From Fusibacter ferrireducens (GTDB lineage Bacteria > Bacillota > Clostridia > Peptostreptococcales > Acidaminobacteraceae): 64,000 nucleotides of DNA. Positions 35,432-43,822 of this stretch are shown here, piece after piece. Numbering within the stretch: position 1 is the stretch's first letter; each line of letters begins with the position of its first letter. The translations under genes were made by a program, and so were the position numbers. The stretch spans positions 1 through 64,000 of the forward strand of contig NZ_JADKNH010000011.1 in NCBI RefSeq assembly GCF_015352425.1, written 5' to 3'. Below the pieces are notes generated by a model. The model did not search any database, was not told where the DNA came from, and saw only the letters and a program-made list of their open reading frames with translations.

Positions 35432-36180
35432 TCGTAAAAACCCAAGCCGAGAGGGATGCTTTAGAGTGCATTGGAAGAATTGTTTCAAAGACAAGAGATG
35501 CTATGGTTTCAAGCGTTAGAGTGGGGATGACAACAAGAGAACTCGATGAAATTGGAGGCCGTATACTGGAAAAATACGGCGCAAAATCTGCGCCAATGAT
35601 AGATTATCATTTTCCTGGATATACATGCATCAGTGTAAATCAAACGGTAGCACATGGAATCCCAGATGATTATAAAATAAAATCAGGTGATTTAATCAAT
35701 GTGGATGTCTCTGCTGTGCTGGATGGATTTTATGCAGACACTGGAAAAAGCATCGTTGTAGGTGACCCTATAGCGTCTCATACGGTGAAGCAAAATCTGT
35801 GTCGCGTTGCTTATGAGGCAATGATCGCAGGCATATCTGCTGCAAAACTGGGCAATCAAATTAACGATATTGGCATTTCCATATTTGAAACGGCCAAAAA
35901 GAATGGCTATACAGTGATTATGAATTTAACTGGACATGGTATCGGCAGGGCACTTCATGAAACCCCACAAGCAATTTCTAACTACTACTGCAGAAGTGAA
36001 AACGACAAAATTGAACTTGGACAAGTGCTGGCAATCGAAACCTTTATTTCAAACGGTTCCAACATGGTGAGAGACAGTTCAAATGGCTGGGCGTTAAAAA
36101 CGATAGATGGTGGCTTCGTTGCCCAGTTTGAACATACGATCATTGTCCAAGAAGATGGTCCCGCTATCATTACGCTTTAG
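35428..36180 (+). CDS. map: Methionine aminopeptidase type I
   Basis: The enzyme removes the initiator methionine from nascent proteins. All five metal ligands are present: Asp93, Asp104, His170, Glu204 and Glu235, along with His76 and His177. The length of 250 residues is normal for type Ia without a zinc-finger extension. The ATG overlaps the stop of the receiver/HATPase gene (ATGA), implying translational coupling, an unexpected partner for this housekeeping enzyme. Whether it is the main cellular copy cannot be told from this window. Confidence 0.94.
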   Translation: MIVKTQAERDALECIGRIVSKTRDAMVSSVRVGMTTRELDEIGGRILEKYGAKSAPMIDYHFPGYTCISVNQTVAHGIPDDYKIKSGDLINVDVSAVLDGFYADTGKSIVVGDPIASHTVKQNLCRVAYEAMIAGISAAKLGNQINDIGISIFETAKKNGYTVIMNLTGHGIGRALHETPQAISNYYCRSENDKIELGQVLAIETFISNGSNMVRDSSNGWALKTIDGGFVAQFEHTIIVQEDGPAIITL

Positions 36181-36190
36181 CCTTAGAATT

Positions 36191-36862
36191 TTAAGAGGTT
36201 TCTTCCTGTTTAAGTTCAACTTTCAAGATGCCTTCCAAGGACTCTAATTTATGGATGATATCCATGTTTTTAATGCCATATGGCGTGATATAGTCTATTT
36301 CAATATGGGTATGGCTAACCGCTTCTTCGTGCGAGAGGGTTACCTTGTGGATGCGACAGTTGTACTTGCCTAAAATTAAAGTGACTGTTCCAAGGCGTTC
36401 TGGAGCTTCGTCTGTGGTAATAAGCAACGTGAATAAACGCTTTGCTCTTGTCCACTTTTTTTCAATTTGAGAAAACGTTTTAAGTGTTATTAGCATGATG
36501 ATGGCAGTGATTAATGCAATCAGATAGTAGCCTGATCCAACGACTAAACCGATGCATGCCACAGACCATAAACTGGCAGCAGTGGTTAACCCCTTCACAG
36601 TGGGACCCTCCTTAATGATCGTTCCTGCACCTAGGAAACCTATGCCGCTAATGACCTGAGCACCGAGTCTTGTGGGGTCCATGTTAATATTTGTTGCCGC
36701 CAACAAAATATTGACGTCCATGACGATGGCCGAAGCGACACATACTAAAATATGTGTTCTAAAGCCGGCTGGACGGTTGATGACTTCACGTTCAAAGCCA
36801 ATGAGTCCGCCTATAAAAGTCGCAAAGAGTATCTTGATGATGGATTCATAGTTTACAATCAT
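36191..36862 (-). CDS. MgtC/SapB-family membrane protein
   Basis: The product of about 223 residues has four to five N-terminal spans with the MgtC signature 'GGLIGFEREVINRPAGFRTHILVCVASA' and 'GAQVISGIGFLGAGTI', followed by a cytoplasmic ACT-like C-terminal domain (~145-223). Relatives affect magnesium homeostasis or ATP-synthase activity. Start: GGAGGG precedes the ATG at 36862; a TTG four codons upstream is less likely. It is convergent with map and only 10 bases from it. Confidence 0.88.
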   Translation of the reverse strand: MIVNYESIIKILFATFIGGLIGFEREVINRPAGFRTHILVCVASAIVMDVNILLAATNINMDPTRLGAQVISGIGFLGAGTIIKEGPTVKGLTTAASLWSVACIGLVVGSGYYLIALITAIIMLITLKTFSQIEKKWTRAKRLFTLLITTDEAPERLGTVTLILGKYNCRIHKVTLSHEEAVSHTHIEIDYITPYGIKNMDIIHKLESLEGILKVELKQEETS

Positions 36863-37039
36863 AAAGCCCTCCAAAAGAATATAAGTAAATAAAGTAAAAA
36901 AACTTGAAAAACAAGTATAAAACTAATTATACTATTATTTATACTCTAAATATATAGATAATAATCATGAAGAAAAAATGAAGTATAGAAAATTATATTT
37001 TAACGTAGGGTGATTTGAGTATAAATCAAGGAGGCACAT
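36863..37039. promoter_or_regulatory. Divergent promoter region mgtC / DUF1294
   Basis: This very A/T-rich gap separates divergent genes and must contain both promoters. Several TATA-like boxes occur, none with an unambiguous -35. No riboswitch (for example M-box) motif is seen. Confidence 0.35.
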
Positions 37040-37321
37040 ATGAATCTGAAATATATTTTTGTGGCGTTGACAGTTGTTAACGTGATGAGCTTTATCATGT
37101 ATGGGATGGACAAGTATCTTGCAGTTAAGGGCAAATGGCGTATAAGAGAAGTGACTCTTCTCAGCATATCTGCAATTGGAGGAGGCGTGGGCAGCCTGAT
37201 GGGAATGCTTCTGTTCAAACATAAGCTTTCAAAACGCTATTTTAGAATTATAATTCCTACGACGATTTTATTATATTGGGGGATTTTGTTTTATATAATA
37301 TGGCATACGCCTGTTCAGTAG
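37040..37321 (+). CDS. DUF1294 family small membrane protein
   Basis: The product of 93 residues has three hydrophobic segments and the DUF1294 pattern 'FIMYGMDKYLAVKGKWRIREVTLLSISAIGGGVGSLMGMLLFKHK'. Function unknown. AGGAGG precedes the ATG. It stands alone between mgtC and the histidine operon. Confidence 0.8.
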   Translation: MNLKYIFVALTVVNVMSFIMYGMDKYLAVKGKWRIREVTLLSISAIGGGVGSLMGMLLFKHKLSKRYFRIIIPTTILLYWGILFYIIWHTPVQ

Positions 37322-37436
37322 CATGAATGATGTAACTTGTAAAATGGGTACAATCGTGTGTAGATGAGGTTAAATTATGAAAATATATTTGGTTTACAGT
37401 GGGATCTTAGAATCACAAGCAAGTAAATGATCAAAG

Positions 37437-37457
37437 TGGACGTTAAATAGACGACCA
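37437..37457. promoter_or_regulatory. Inverted repeat upstream of histidine operon
   Basis: TGGACGT and ACGACCA form an imperfect inverted repeat (6 of 7 pairs) with a 7-base spacer, just upstream of a TATACT box (~37462). It is a candidate operator for the hut genes; the evidence is weak. Confidence 0.35.
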
Positions 37458-37500
37458 TTTCATATACTGTAGACAATAAATATATTTGGAGGTAAGTAGC

Positions 37501-38394
37501 ATGAATAAAATCATTCAATGTGTACCAAACTTTAGTGAAGGCAGAGATTTAGACAAAATAGAGCAAATTGTCTCTGCTTTTCGAGGCAAAAATGGACTTA
37601 AACTATTAGATTATAGTAATGATGAAGATCATAATAGAGTTGTTGTAACATTAGTTGGTGAACCTGAACCTTTGAAAGCTGCAATTGTTGAAGCAGTAGG
37701 GACTGCAATTCGTTTAATTGATATGACAAAGCATGAAGGTCAACATCCTAGAATGGGTGCTGTGGATGTCATTCCATTTATTCCAATTAAAAATGTGACT
37801 ATGGATGAGTGTATTGAACTGTCTAAAGCTGTTGCACAGGCACTTTACGAAGCTTATGAGTTGCCAAGTTTCCTATATGAAAAATCGGCGTCTGCACCTC
37901 ATAGAGAAAACCTTGCAAAACTTAGAAAAGGCCAGTTTGAAGGCATGGCAGAAAAGGTTAAAGAGGAAGAGTGGAAGCCAGATTTTGGTGTAGCAATTCA
38001 TAAGACGGCAGGGATTACAGCAATAGGTGCTAGAATGCCGCTTGTGGCATTTAATGTCAACTTGAATACAAACGATATTGAGATTGCAAATAAGATCGCA
38101 AAAAATGTGAGACATTTAAGTGGCGGATTGAGATACTGTAAGGCCATTGGTATCGAGCTTGAAGATCGAGGGATCGTTCAAGTTTCTATGAATATGACAG
38201 ATTTCACCAAAACACCACTTTACAGAGCATTTGAACTCATCCGAGTAGAAGCCATGAGATATGGGGTTACAATTGTGGGCAGTGAAATTATCGGATTGGT
38301 ACCTATGGATGCGTTAATTGGAACGGCTGAGTTCTATCTTGGAGTAGAAGATTTTTCTCACGAACAAGTCCTTGAAAAAAGAATTATGGAGTAG
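37501..38394 (+). CDS. ftcD: Glutamate formimidoyltransferase
   Basis: The enzyme moves the formimino group of N-formimino-L-glutamate to tetrahydrofolate, releasing glutamate, the last carbon step of histidine breakdown. The 297-residue product matches the N-terminal half of mammalian FTCD ('CVPNFSEGRD', 'LLDYSNDEDHNRVVVTLVG', 'HPRMGAVDVIPFIP'). The cyclodeaminase half is a separate gene here (39702-40319). GGAGG precedes the ATG at 37501; the frame is open to a TTG at 37486 which contains the ribosome site. hutI follows after 3 bases. Confidence 0.93.
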   Translation: MNKIIQCVPNFSEGRDLDKIEQIVSAFRGKNGLKLLDYSNDEDHNRVVVTLVGEPEPLKAAIVEAVGTAIRLIDMTKHEGQHPRMGAVDVIPFIPIKNVTMDECIELSKAVAQALYEAYELPSFLYEKSASAPHRENLAKLRKGQFEGMAEKVKEEEWKPDFGVAIHKTAGITAIGARMPLVAFNVNLNTNDIEIANKIAKNVRHLSGGLRYCKAIGIELEDRGIVQVSMNMTDFTKTPLYRAFELIRVEAMRYGVTIVGSEIIGLVPMDALIGTAEFYLGVEDFSHEQVLEKRIME

Positions 38395-38397
38395 GCT

Positions 38398-39669
38398 ATG
38401 AAAAAGGGAAATATGATCATTCTGAATGCCTCTGAACTTGTGACTTGTAGCGGGTTTAAGGGGAAAACGGGTTCAGAGATGAACGATTTGAAAATCATAG
38501 AAAATGCATCTGTTATTGTAGAAGAAGGTCTGATAAAAAAGATCACTCAGGATAAAATAGAGCTTTCGAGTTATGAGCAGATGGGGTATGAAATTATAGA
38601 TGCAACAGGCAAGTGTGTCTTGCCTGGGTTTGTAGATTCACATACACATTTTATCTTTGGTGGCTATCGTCAAGATGAATATGACTGGCGGCTTAAAGGT
38701 CAAGGCTATATGGAGATCATGTCCAAAGGCGGCGGTATTATAAACTCAGTTGAAGGTACGCGAAATGCCACTTTTGAGGATCTCTATGCATCAGGTGTAA
38801 GACGTTTAAACAGCATGGCGAGATTTGGTGTGACCACAGTGGAAGGTAAAAGCGGTTACGGCCTTGACTTAGACACTGAAATCAAGCAACTTGAAGTGAT
38901 GAAACGATTAAATGAAGTACATTCACTGGATGTTGTACCGACCTTTTTAGGACCTCATGCCCGTCCTAAGGCATATAAGGAAACGCCGGATGCATTCATC
39001 GACTATATGATCGAAAAAGTATTGCCTGTGGTCGTGGAAAAAGATCTTGCTGTTTTTGCAGATATATTTTGTGAAGAGAACGTTTTCTCTGTAGATCAGA
39101 GCAGACGGTTTTTAAGTGCGGCAAAAGCTATGGGGCTTAAACTCAAAATTCATGCAGATGAAATTGTAAGATTGGGTGGTGCGGAGCTTGCGGCTGAATT
39201 AGGAGCAGTATCTGCAGATCATTTGCTTCAAGCTTCTGATGAAGGCATTAAAAGCATGCAAGCGGCAAGTGTTGTAACCACCATATTGCCTTGTACTGCC
39301 TTTAGTCTAAAAGAGGATTATGCCAGGGCAAGAGCCATGATTGATGCAGATTGCATTGTGGCGCTTGCAACAGACTTTAATCCAGGAAGTTGTTTTACAG
39401 AATCCATCCCACTGCTTGTTGCTTTGGCAACAAATCAAATGGGTATGACTGTTGAAGAAACCATAACAGCACTCACCATTAATGGTGCTGCGGCTCTTGG
39501 GAGAGCTGCCCAAATTGGCAGCATCGACGTGGGCAAGCGCGCTGATTTAGTGATTCACGAATTCCCATCTTACAAGTTTATACCTTATCATATTGCAGTA
39601 AGCACGGTGGAAAAAGTGATCAAAAACGGTATTAAAATCATTGACCTATACAGCGATCAACCGTTATAA
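38398..39669 (+). CDS. hutI: Imidazolonepropionase
   Basis: This amidohydrolase opens 4-imidazolone-5-propanoate to N-formimino-L-glutamate, the substrate of the preceding gene's product. The product of 423 residues has the metal site 'FVDSHTHFIFGGYR' (HxH), a His in 'FLGPHARP', 'LKIHADEI', and the Asp in 'VALATDFNPGS'. It sits between ftcD and the cyclodeaminase gene, so the operon covers the last three steps. The urocanase gene that should feed it is not in this window. Confidence 0.94.
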   Translation: MKKGNMIILNASELVTCSGFKGKTGSEMNDLKIIENASVIVEEGLIKKITQDKIELSSYEQMGYEIIDATGKCVLPGFVDSHTHFIFGGYRQDEYDWRLKGQGYMEIMSKGGGIINSVEGTRNATFEDLYASGVRRLNSMARFGVTTVEGKSGYGLDLDTEIKQLEVMKRLNEVHSLDVVPTFLGPHARPKAYKETPDAFIDYMIEKVLPVVVEKDLAVFADIFCEENVFSVDQSRRFLSAAKAMGLKLKIHADEIVRLGGAELAAELGAVSADHLLQASDEGIKSMQAASVVTTILPCTAFSLKEDYARARAMIDADCIVALATDFNPGSCFTESIPLLVALATNQMGMTVEETITALTINGAAALGRAAQIGSIDVGKRADLVIHEFPSYKFIPYHIAVSTVEKVIKNGIKIIDLYSDQPL

Positions 39670-39701
39670 TCAGTATAATAAATGTAGCAGAGGAGAAGAG
39701 C

Positions 39702-40319
39702 ATGTTAAAAGACTTATATTTACAAGAATTTCTTGACAAAACTGAATCAAGTGATCCTGTTCCAGGTGGCGGGAGTATAGCAGCATTATCATCTGCTTTG
39801 GCGTCTGCGTTGTCTGGAATGGTTGCAAATTTAACCATTGGCAAAAAAAATTATGAAGATGTTTCAGATGAGATGAAAGTAATCGCGGAAAAAATGAGTG
39901 TCTTTAAGCAGGATTTTGTATTGTTGATTGATAAAGATGCCAATTCGTTTGATAAAGTCATGAAGGCATATAAACTTCCAAAAGAAACGGATGCTGAAAA
40001 AGCGGAAAGAAGCAGATTGATCCAAGAAGGTATGATTTATGCAGCCAGTGTACCATTAGAAGTCGCTGAAAAGACAACAGAATTATTTGAACTGATTGAA
40101 ATATTGGTTCAAAAGGGTAATAAAAATGCCCAAACGGACGCGCTTGTCTCTGCAATGATGGCGAGAACAGCAATTCTTTCAGCACTCTACAACGTGAAAA
40201 TTAATTTGGGCTCTATTAAGGATGAGACCTTTGTGAAAGATACCGCGGATAAAGTAAAAGCACTTGAAAAATTGGCAATAGAGCAAGAAACACGCATACT
40301 TGGTCTTTCAGATTTATAG
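39702..40319 (+). CDS. fchA: Formiminotetrahydrofolate cyclodeaminase / methenyl-THF cyclohydrolase
   Basis: The all-helical protein of 205 residues has the family opening 'FLDKTESSDPVPGGGSIAALSSALASALSGMVANLT'. It converts 5-formimino-THF to 5,10-methenyl-THF and ammonia, which conserves the one-carbon unit from histidine. The same family includes FchA cyclohydrolases, but the operon with ftcD and hutI favours the cyclodeaminase role. AGGAGA precedes the ATG. A terminator follows. Confidence 0.9.
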   Translation: MLKDLYLQEFLDKTESSDPVPGGGSIAALSSALASALSGMVANLTIGKKNYEDVSDEMKVIAEKMSVFKQDFVLLIDKDANSFDKVMKAYKLPKETDAEKAERSRLIQEGMIYAASVPLEVAEKTTELFELIEILVQKGNKNAQTDALVSAMMARTAILSALYNVKINLGSIKDETFVKDTADKVKALEKLAIEQETRILGLSDL

Positions 40320-40340
40320 TTCCTAGAGAGATTTTAGTTA

Positions 40341-40367
40341 AAAAACCACATTCAATGTGGTTTTTTT
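40341..40367 (+). terminator. Terminator of ftcD-hutI-fchA operon
   Basis: AAAAACCACA TTCAA TGTGGTTTTTTT is a compact hairpin with A-rich left flank and T7 right flank, so it can work in both directions. Confidence 0.88.
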
Positions 40368-40373
40368 AATTAA

Positions 40374-40474
40374 AACAACAAGATTTGAGCCGAAAGCTGC
40401 GCTGAGGAATGTTCAACCTCAAGCAGCGTCAGCGAAAATCGTTTTGGGACATCGGAGATGACACAAATGTTGTT
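40374..40474 (+). repeat. Palindromic repeat element, copy B
   Basis: The copy starts AACAACAAGATTTGAGCC and ends ACACAAATGTTGTT, complementary ends of a 101-base unit. Internally CTGC/GCAG plus GAGG/CCTC form a hairpin around AATGTTCAA. It is nearly identical to copy C, which follows after 6 bases, and clearly related to copy A at 1649. Confidence 0.85.
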
Positions 40475-40480
40475 GTATGC

Positions 40481-40575
40481 AAGATTTGAGCCGAAAGCTG
40501 CGCTGAGGAATGTTCAACCTCAAGCAGCGTCAGCGAAAATCGTTTTGGGGCATCGGAGATGACTCAAATGTTGTT
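40481..40575 (+). repeat. Palindromic repeat element, copy C (tandem)
   Basis: This copy lacks the first few bases of the left end but otherwise matches copy B almost base for base (GGGGCATC instead of GGGACATC, ACTCAAAT instead of ACACAAAT). It is followed by a third partial start, AACAACAAGATTT, at 40578-40590. Confidence 0.85.
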
Positions 40576-40577
40576 AA

Positions 40578-40590
40578 AACAACAAGATTT
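40578..40590 (+). repeat. Truncated left end of third repeat unit
   Basis: AACAACAAGATTT is identical to the first 13 bases of copy B and then diverges. A possible degV promoter, TTGTAA-18-TATAAT, begins in this junction (about 40589-40618). Confidence 0.6.
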
Positions 40591-40668
40591 GTAATGTTGC
40601 AATTTGTGGCGTATAATAAAGAGAGTTCAATAAATAAGGTTGTTGAAACAGATATAGGAGTTGAAACT

Positions 40669-41508
40669 ATGTATAAAGTAATTGCTGATAGTAGTAACGA
40701 AATTGACCAAGCGTTTTTAGACAGATATCCTGTTGATATTGTGCCATTCAAATTGTATATAGATGGGGTTGAATATGTGGATGATGCCTCTTTAGATGTG
40801 GATCAATTCGTAGATAATATGGTTAAAGCTTCTGCTCTCCCCAAGTCTGCCTGTCCGTCTCCGAATGATTTTATGGCACATTTCGAAGGAGAGGAAGATG
40901 AGATCTATGTGGTCGCTATTTCTTCTAGACTCAGTGGCACATATAACAGCGCCATGCTTGCAAAAAAGATCTATGAGGGTGAAAATCCTGGTAAAAAATT
41001 CATACATGTATTTGATTCTTTGGGAGCTGCTGCCACTGAAACACTGATAACACGTAAAATTCATGAAGTTAAAAAGCAGAATGTGTCTCCAAAGGAATTG
41101 GTAAAAATTGTAGAACGGTACATTGATGAAACCCATGTATATTTCATATCGGAGTCTTTAGATAATCTCATTAAGAATGGTAGAATTTCGAAGTGGAAGG
41201 GCATAATTGCCTCTACACTGAAAATATTACCTATTATGGGCGCGACAGAACGAGGAGAAATAAAACTCTGTGAAAAGGTAAGGACATCCAATAAAGCCTA
41301 TCAAAGACTAATAGAGATACTTCAAGAGGAAATCCTTAAAAATGGTAAGAAAATTGTTGCGGTTACACATGTGGGAAATTTTGAGCGCGCAAATCAAATT
41401 GTGGATGCCCTCAGTCAAACCCCAGGTGTTGAAGAAATTTTTAATTTAAAGTGTGCAGGATTGTCTTCACTTTATGCAGACAACAACGGTGTAATTGTTG
41501 CTTTATAA
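40669..41508 (+). CDS. DegV family fatty-acid-binding protein
   Basis: The product of about 279 residues has the DegV pattern 'VIADSSNEID', 'LPKSACPSPNDF', 'VAISSRLSGTYNSAMLA' and 'ISESLDNLIKNGRISKWKG'. Family members bind a long-chain fatty acid; in Firmicutes this can feed a fatty acid kinase (FakA). The reading frame stays open back to 40510 inside the repeat, but the TAGGAG site at 40656-40661 fits the ATG at 40669. It is monocistronic with a terminator downstream. Confidence 0.88.
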   Translation: MYKVIADSSNEIDQAFLDRYPVDIVPFKLYIDGVEYVDDASLDVDQFVDNMVKASALPKSACPSPNDFMAHFEGEEDEIYVVAISSRLSGTYNSAMLAKKIYEGENPGKKFIHVFDSLGAAATETLITRKIHEVKKQNVSPKELVKIVERYIDETHVYFISESLDNLIKNGRISKWKGIIASTLKILPIMGATERGEIKLCEKVRTSNKAYQRLIEILQEEILKNGKKIVAVTHVGNFERANQIVDALSQTPGVEEIFNLKCAGLSSLYADNNGVIVAL

Positions 41509-41600
41509 GAAGTGGTTTTATAAAATAAAGACCAGATAGTGCCACCTAAAAAGGCTTGAAAAACGGGCTTGAATTTGGTGTATATATTGAAAACGAAAAA

Positions 41601-41638
41601 CATTAACACTAGGTTATATCTAGTGTTAATGTCTTTTT
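41601..41638 (+). terminator. Terminator after degV gene
   Basis: CATTAACACTAG and CTAGTGTTAATG form a perfect 12-bp stem with a 7-base loop, followed by TCTTTTTG. It lies ~90 bases after the stop codon. Confidence 0.8.
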
Positions 41639-41690
41639 GTGTGTTTAGTTGAGTTATTAAAATAAATTAAGATGAAATGTTTGAAAGAGT

Positions 41691-41706
41691 CTGGGACAAA
41701 TGTTGT
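41691..41706 (+). repeat. Possible orphan repeat end
   Basis: CTGGGACAAATGTTGT shares its last 12 bases with the right end of copy B, apart from one base. It may be a remnant of the palindromic repeat. The short length makes chance similarity possible. Confidence 0.3.
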
Positions 41707-41721
41707 CATCGGCTAGATTAA

Positions 41722-41737
41722 ATGTTATGATTAACAT
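41722..41737. promoter_or_regulatory. Palindrome upstream of serine operon
   Basis: ATGTTATGATTAACAT is a 16-base inverted repeat (ATGTTA/TAACAT) 30 bases before the aminotransferase start codon. It lies where a promoter would be expected and may be an operator. Confidence 0.45.
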
Positions 41738-41767
41738 GATTTAATAATATATTTTGAGGTGATTTGA

Positions 41768-42838
41768 ATGCATAAAAAATTATTTATTCCAGGACCAGTT
41801 GACGTAAGTGAAGACGTACTCTTGAAAATGGCAACACCGCAAATTGGACACAGAACAAAGGATGCCTCTGCATTGCAAAGAAGTATCTCTGACAAGATGA
41901 GAAAGGTAATGTACACTGAAAATGAAATCCTTTTATCGACTTCTTCAGGCAGTGGGTTAATGGAAGGTGCCATTAGATCGTGTACAAGAAAGAAAGCCGC
42001 TGTATTTTCTGTAGGTGCATTTGGAAACAGATGGTATGAAATGGCAGTTGCTAATAATGTTCCTGCAGATATTTTTAAATCGGAACTTGGGCAACCTACA
42101 ACACCTGAAATGGTCGAAAAAGCACTTTCAACAGGCGAATATGACTTGATTACCATCACACATAATGAAACTTCCACTGGGATTATGAATCCTGTTGAAG
42201 CCATTGCTGAGGTTGTGAGCAAGTATCCAGATGTTATTTTTTGCTTAGATACAGTAAGTTCAATGGGTGGAACGAAAATTGACGTGGATAAGTTAGGTGT
42301 TGATATTTGTATTACTTCAACTCAAAAATGTTTAGGCTTGCCAGCGGGTCTTTCAATTTGTTCGTTCTCAAACAAGGCCATTGAAGCTGCTAAGGAAGTT
42401 CCTCATAGAGGTCTTTATTTTGATTTGCTAGCACTCTATGAATGCATTCAGAAAAAAGATTATCAATATCCTTCAACGCCTTCTCTAGCACATATGTTTG
42501 CTCTGGATTATCAATTGGATAAGATCTTAGAAGAGGGTCTTGAAAATAGATTTGCTAGACACTTAGAGATGGCAAAAGTGGTTAGAGCATGGGCCAATAA
42601 ACATTTTGAAATGTTAGCTGAAGAACAATACGCTTCAAACACCTTGACAACTGTTAAAAATACGAAAGGCATCAGTGTTGCCGATTTAAATAAAGAACTC
42701 GGCAAAAGAGGTTATATGATTTCAAATGGCTATGGCACGTTGAAGGAAAAAACATTTAGAATTGCTCATATGGCAGATACTAAAATGGAAGATCTTCAAG
42801 TTCTATTAAAAGAGATTGAAGACATCTTAGGTTTATAA
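41768..42838 (+). CDS. Class V aminotransferase, alanine-glyoxylate / phosphoserine type
   Basis: The PLP enzyme of 356 residues resembles alanine-glyoxylate and small-subunit hydrogenase-type aminotransferases ('FIPGPVDVSEDVL', 'TSSGSGLMEGAI', 'CLDTVSSMGG'), with the PLP Lys187 in 'TSTQKCLGLPAG'. Its place directly before serA, and the fact that several bacteria use this group in place of SerC, suggest it makes phosphoserine (or serine) from the hydroxypyruvate derivative. Direct sequence evidence does not separate these substrates. Confidence 0.85.
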   Translation: MHKKLFIPGPVDVSEDVLLKMATPQIGHRTKDASALQRSISDKMRKVMYTENEILLSTSSGSGLMEGAIRSCTRKKAAVFSVGAFGNRWYEMAVANNVPADIFKSELGQPTTPEMVEKALSTGEYDLITITHNETSTGIMNPVEAIAEVVSKYPDVIFCLDTVSSMGGTKIDVDKLGVDICITSTQKCLGLPAGLSICSFSNKAIEAAKEVPHRGLYFDLLALYECIQKKDYQYPSTPSLAHMFALDYQLDKILEEGLENRFARHLEMAKVVRAWANKHFEMLAEEQYASNTLTTVKNTKGISVADLNKELGKRGYMISNGYGTLKEKTFRIAHMADTKMEDLQVLLKEIEDILGL

Positions 42839-42885
42839 ATTTTTGATTAATTTTGAAGGATTCTATATTTTTAGGAGGCTCATAA

Positions 42886-43806
42886 GTGGGAAGTTTGAGA
42901 ATATTAGCAAATGATGGGATAGACAAAAATGCAGAAAAAATACTTGTAAACCAAGGACATATCGTTGACACTAATCATTATGATGGAAATGCATTGGTGG
43001 AAAAAATGAGAAATTCAGATGTTATCATCGTTAGATCGGCAACAAAAATTCAAAAGGAATTGATTGAGCAGGTTAAAGGTGGAGACTTAAAGCTTATGAT
43101 TAGAGCTGGTGTCGGTATTGATAATATTGATCACCTCTATGCTGAGAAAAATGATTTTACGGTTAAAAACACGCCTAATTCAAGTAGTGCTGCAGTTGCA
43201 GAACTTGCAATTGGTCATATATTTGCACTCTCGCGTCATATCCATGCAGCAAATGTAACGATGAAAAAAGGCGAGTGGAATAAAAAACACTACAAAGGTA
43301 CAGAAATCAACGGAAAAACTTTGGGACTAGTAGGTATGGGCAGAATTTCTCATGAAGTTGCTATGAGAGCACAAGCACTTGGAATGAAGGTTGTTTATAC
43401 AGATTTATTTAATAAGTCAGAGAAATATCCAGAGTTTGAGTACTTAACTCTAGAGGAACTGCTAAAGCGGTCCGATTATATATCATTGCACATTCCTTAT
43501 GATAAGACTAAAGGACCAACGATTAAGAAAGAGCAATTCGAACTCATGAAAGATGGTGTTTACTTGATTAACACTGCTCGTGGCGGTGTTATTGATGAGA
43601 AGGCTCTTTTAGAGGCGCTTAACAGTGGTAAAGTTGCTGGGGCAGGCATCGATGTCTTTGAAGAGGAACCTACCTTAAATCAGGCATTAGTAGATCATCC
43701 TAAAGTTTCATGTACACCACATATTGGTGCTTCTACTGAAGAAGCTCAAGAAAGAATTGGTCTAGAAACCATAGACGTTATTAATAACTTTTTTAACTTA
43801 AATTAA
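42886..43806 (+). CDS. serA: D-3-phosphoglycerate dehydrogenase (short form)
   Basis: This 2-hydroxyacid dehydrogenase of 306 residues has the NAD motif 'LGLVGMGRISHEVA', catalytic Arg in 'NTARGGVIDE', Glu in 'DVFEEEP' and His in 'PHIGAST'. It begins serine synthesis by oxidising 3-phosphoglycerate. It lacks the C-terminal ACT domain, so feedback inhibition by serine through that domain is absent. The start is GTG behind AGGAGG. Gaps are 47 bases to the aminotransferase and 16 to the DUF1015 gene. Confidence 0.9.
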   Translation: MGSLRILANDGIDKNAEKILVNQGHIVDTNHYDGNALVEKMRNSDVIIVRSATKIQKELIEQVKGGDLKLMIRAGVGIDNIDHLYAEKNDFTVKNTPNSSSAAVAELAIGHIFALSRHIHAANVTMKKGEWNKKHYKGTEINGKTLGLVGMGRISHEVAMRAQALGMKVVYTDLFNKSEKYPEFEYLTLEELLKRSDYISLHIPYDKTKGPTIKKEQFELMKDGVYLINTARGGVIDEKALLEALNSGKVAGAGIDVFEEEPTLNQALVDHPKVSCTPHIGASTEEAQERIGLETIDVINNFFNLN

Positions 43807-43822
43807 ATTTGGAGGTACTAAA

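Noticed and set aside
40374-40590. CRISPR array
   Set aside because: Only two long units with a 6-base gap are present; there are no regular spacers or cas genes.
40510-40668. 53-residue N-terminal extension of the DegV protein
   Set aside because: It is encoded by repeat copy C, and a good ribosome site stands before the ATG at 40669.
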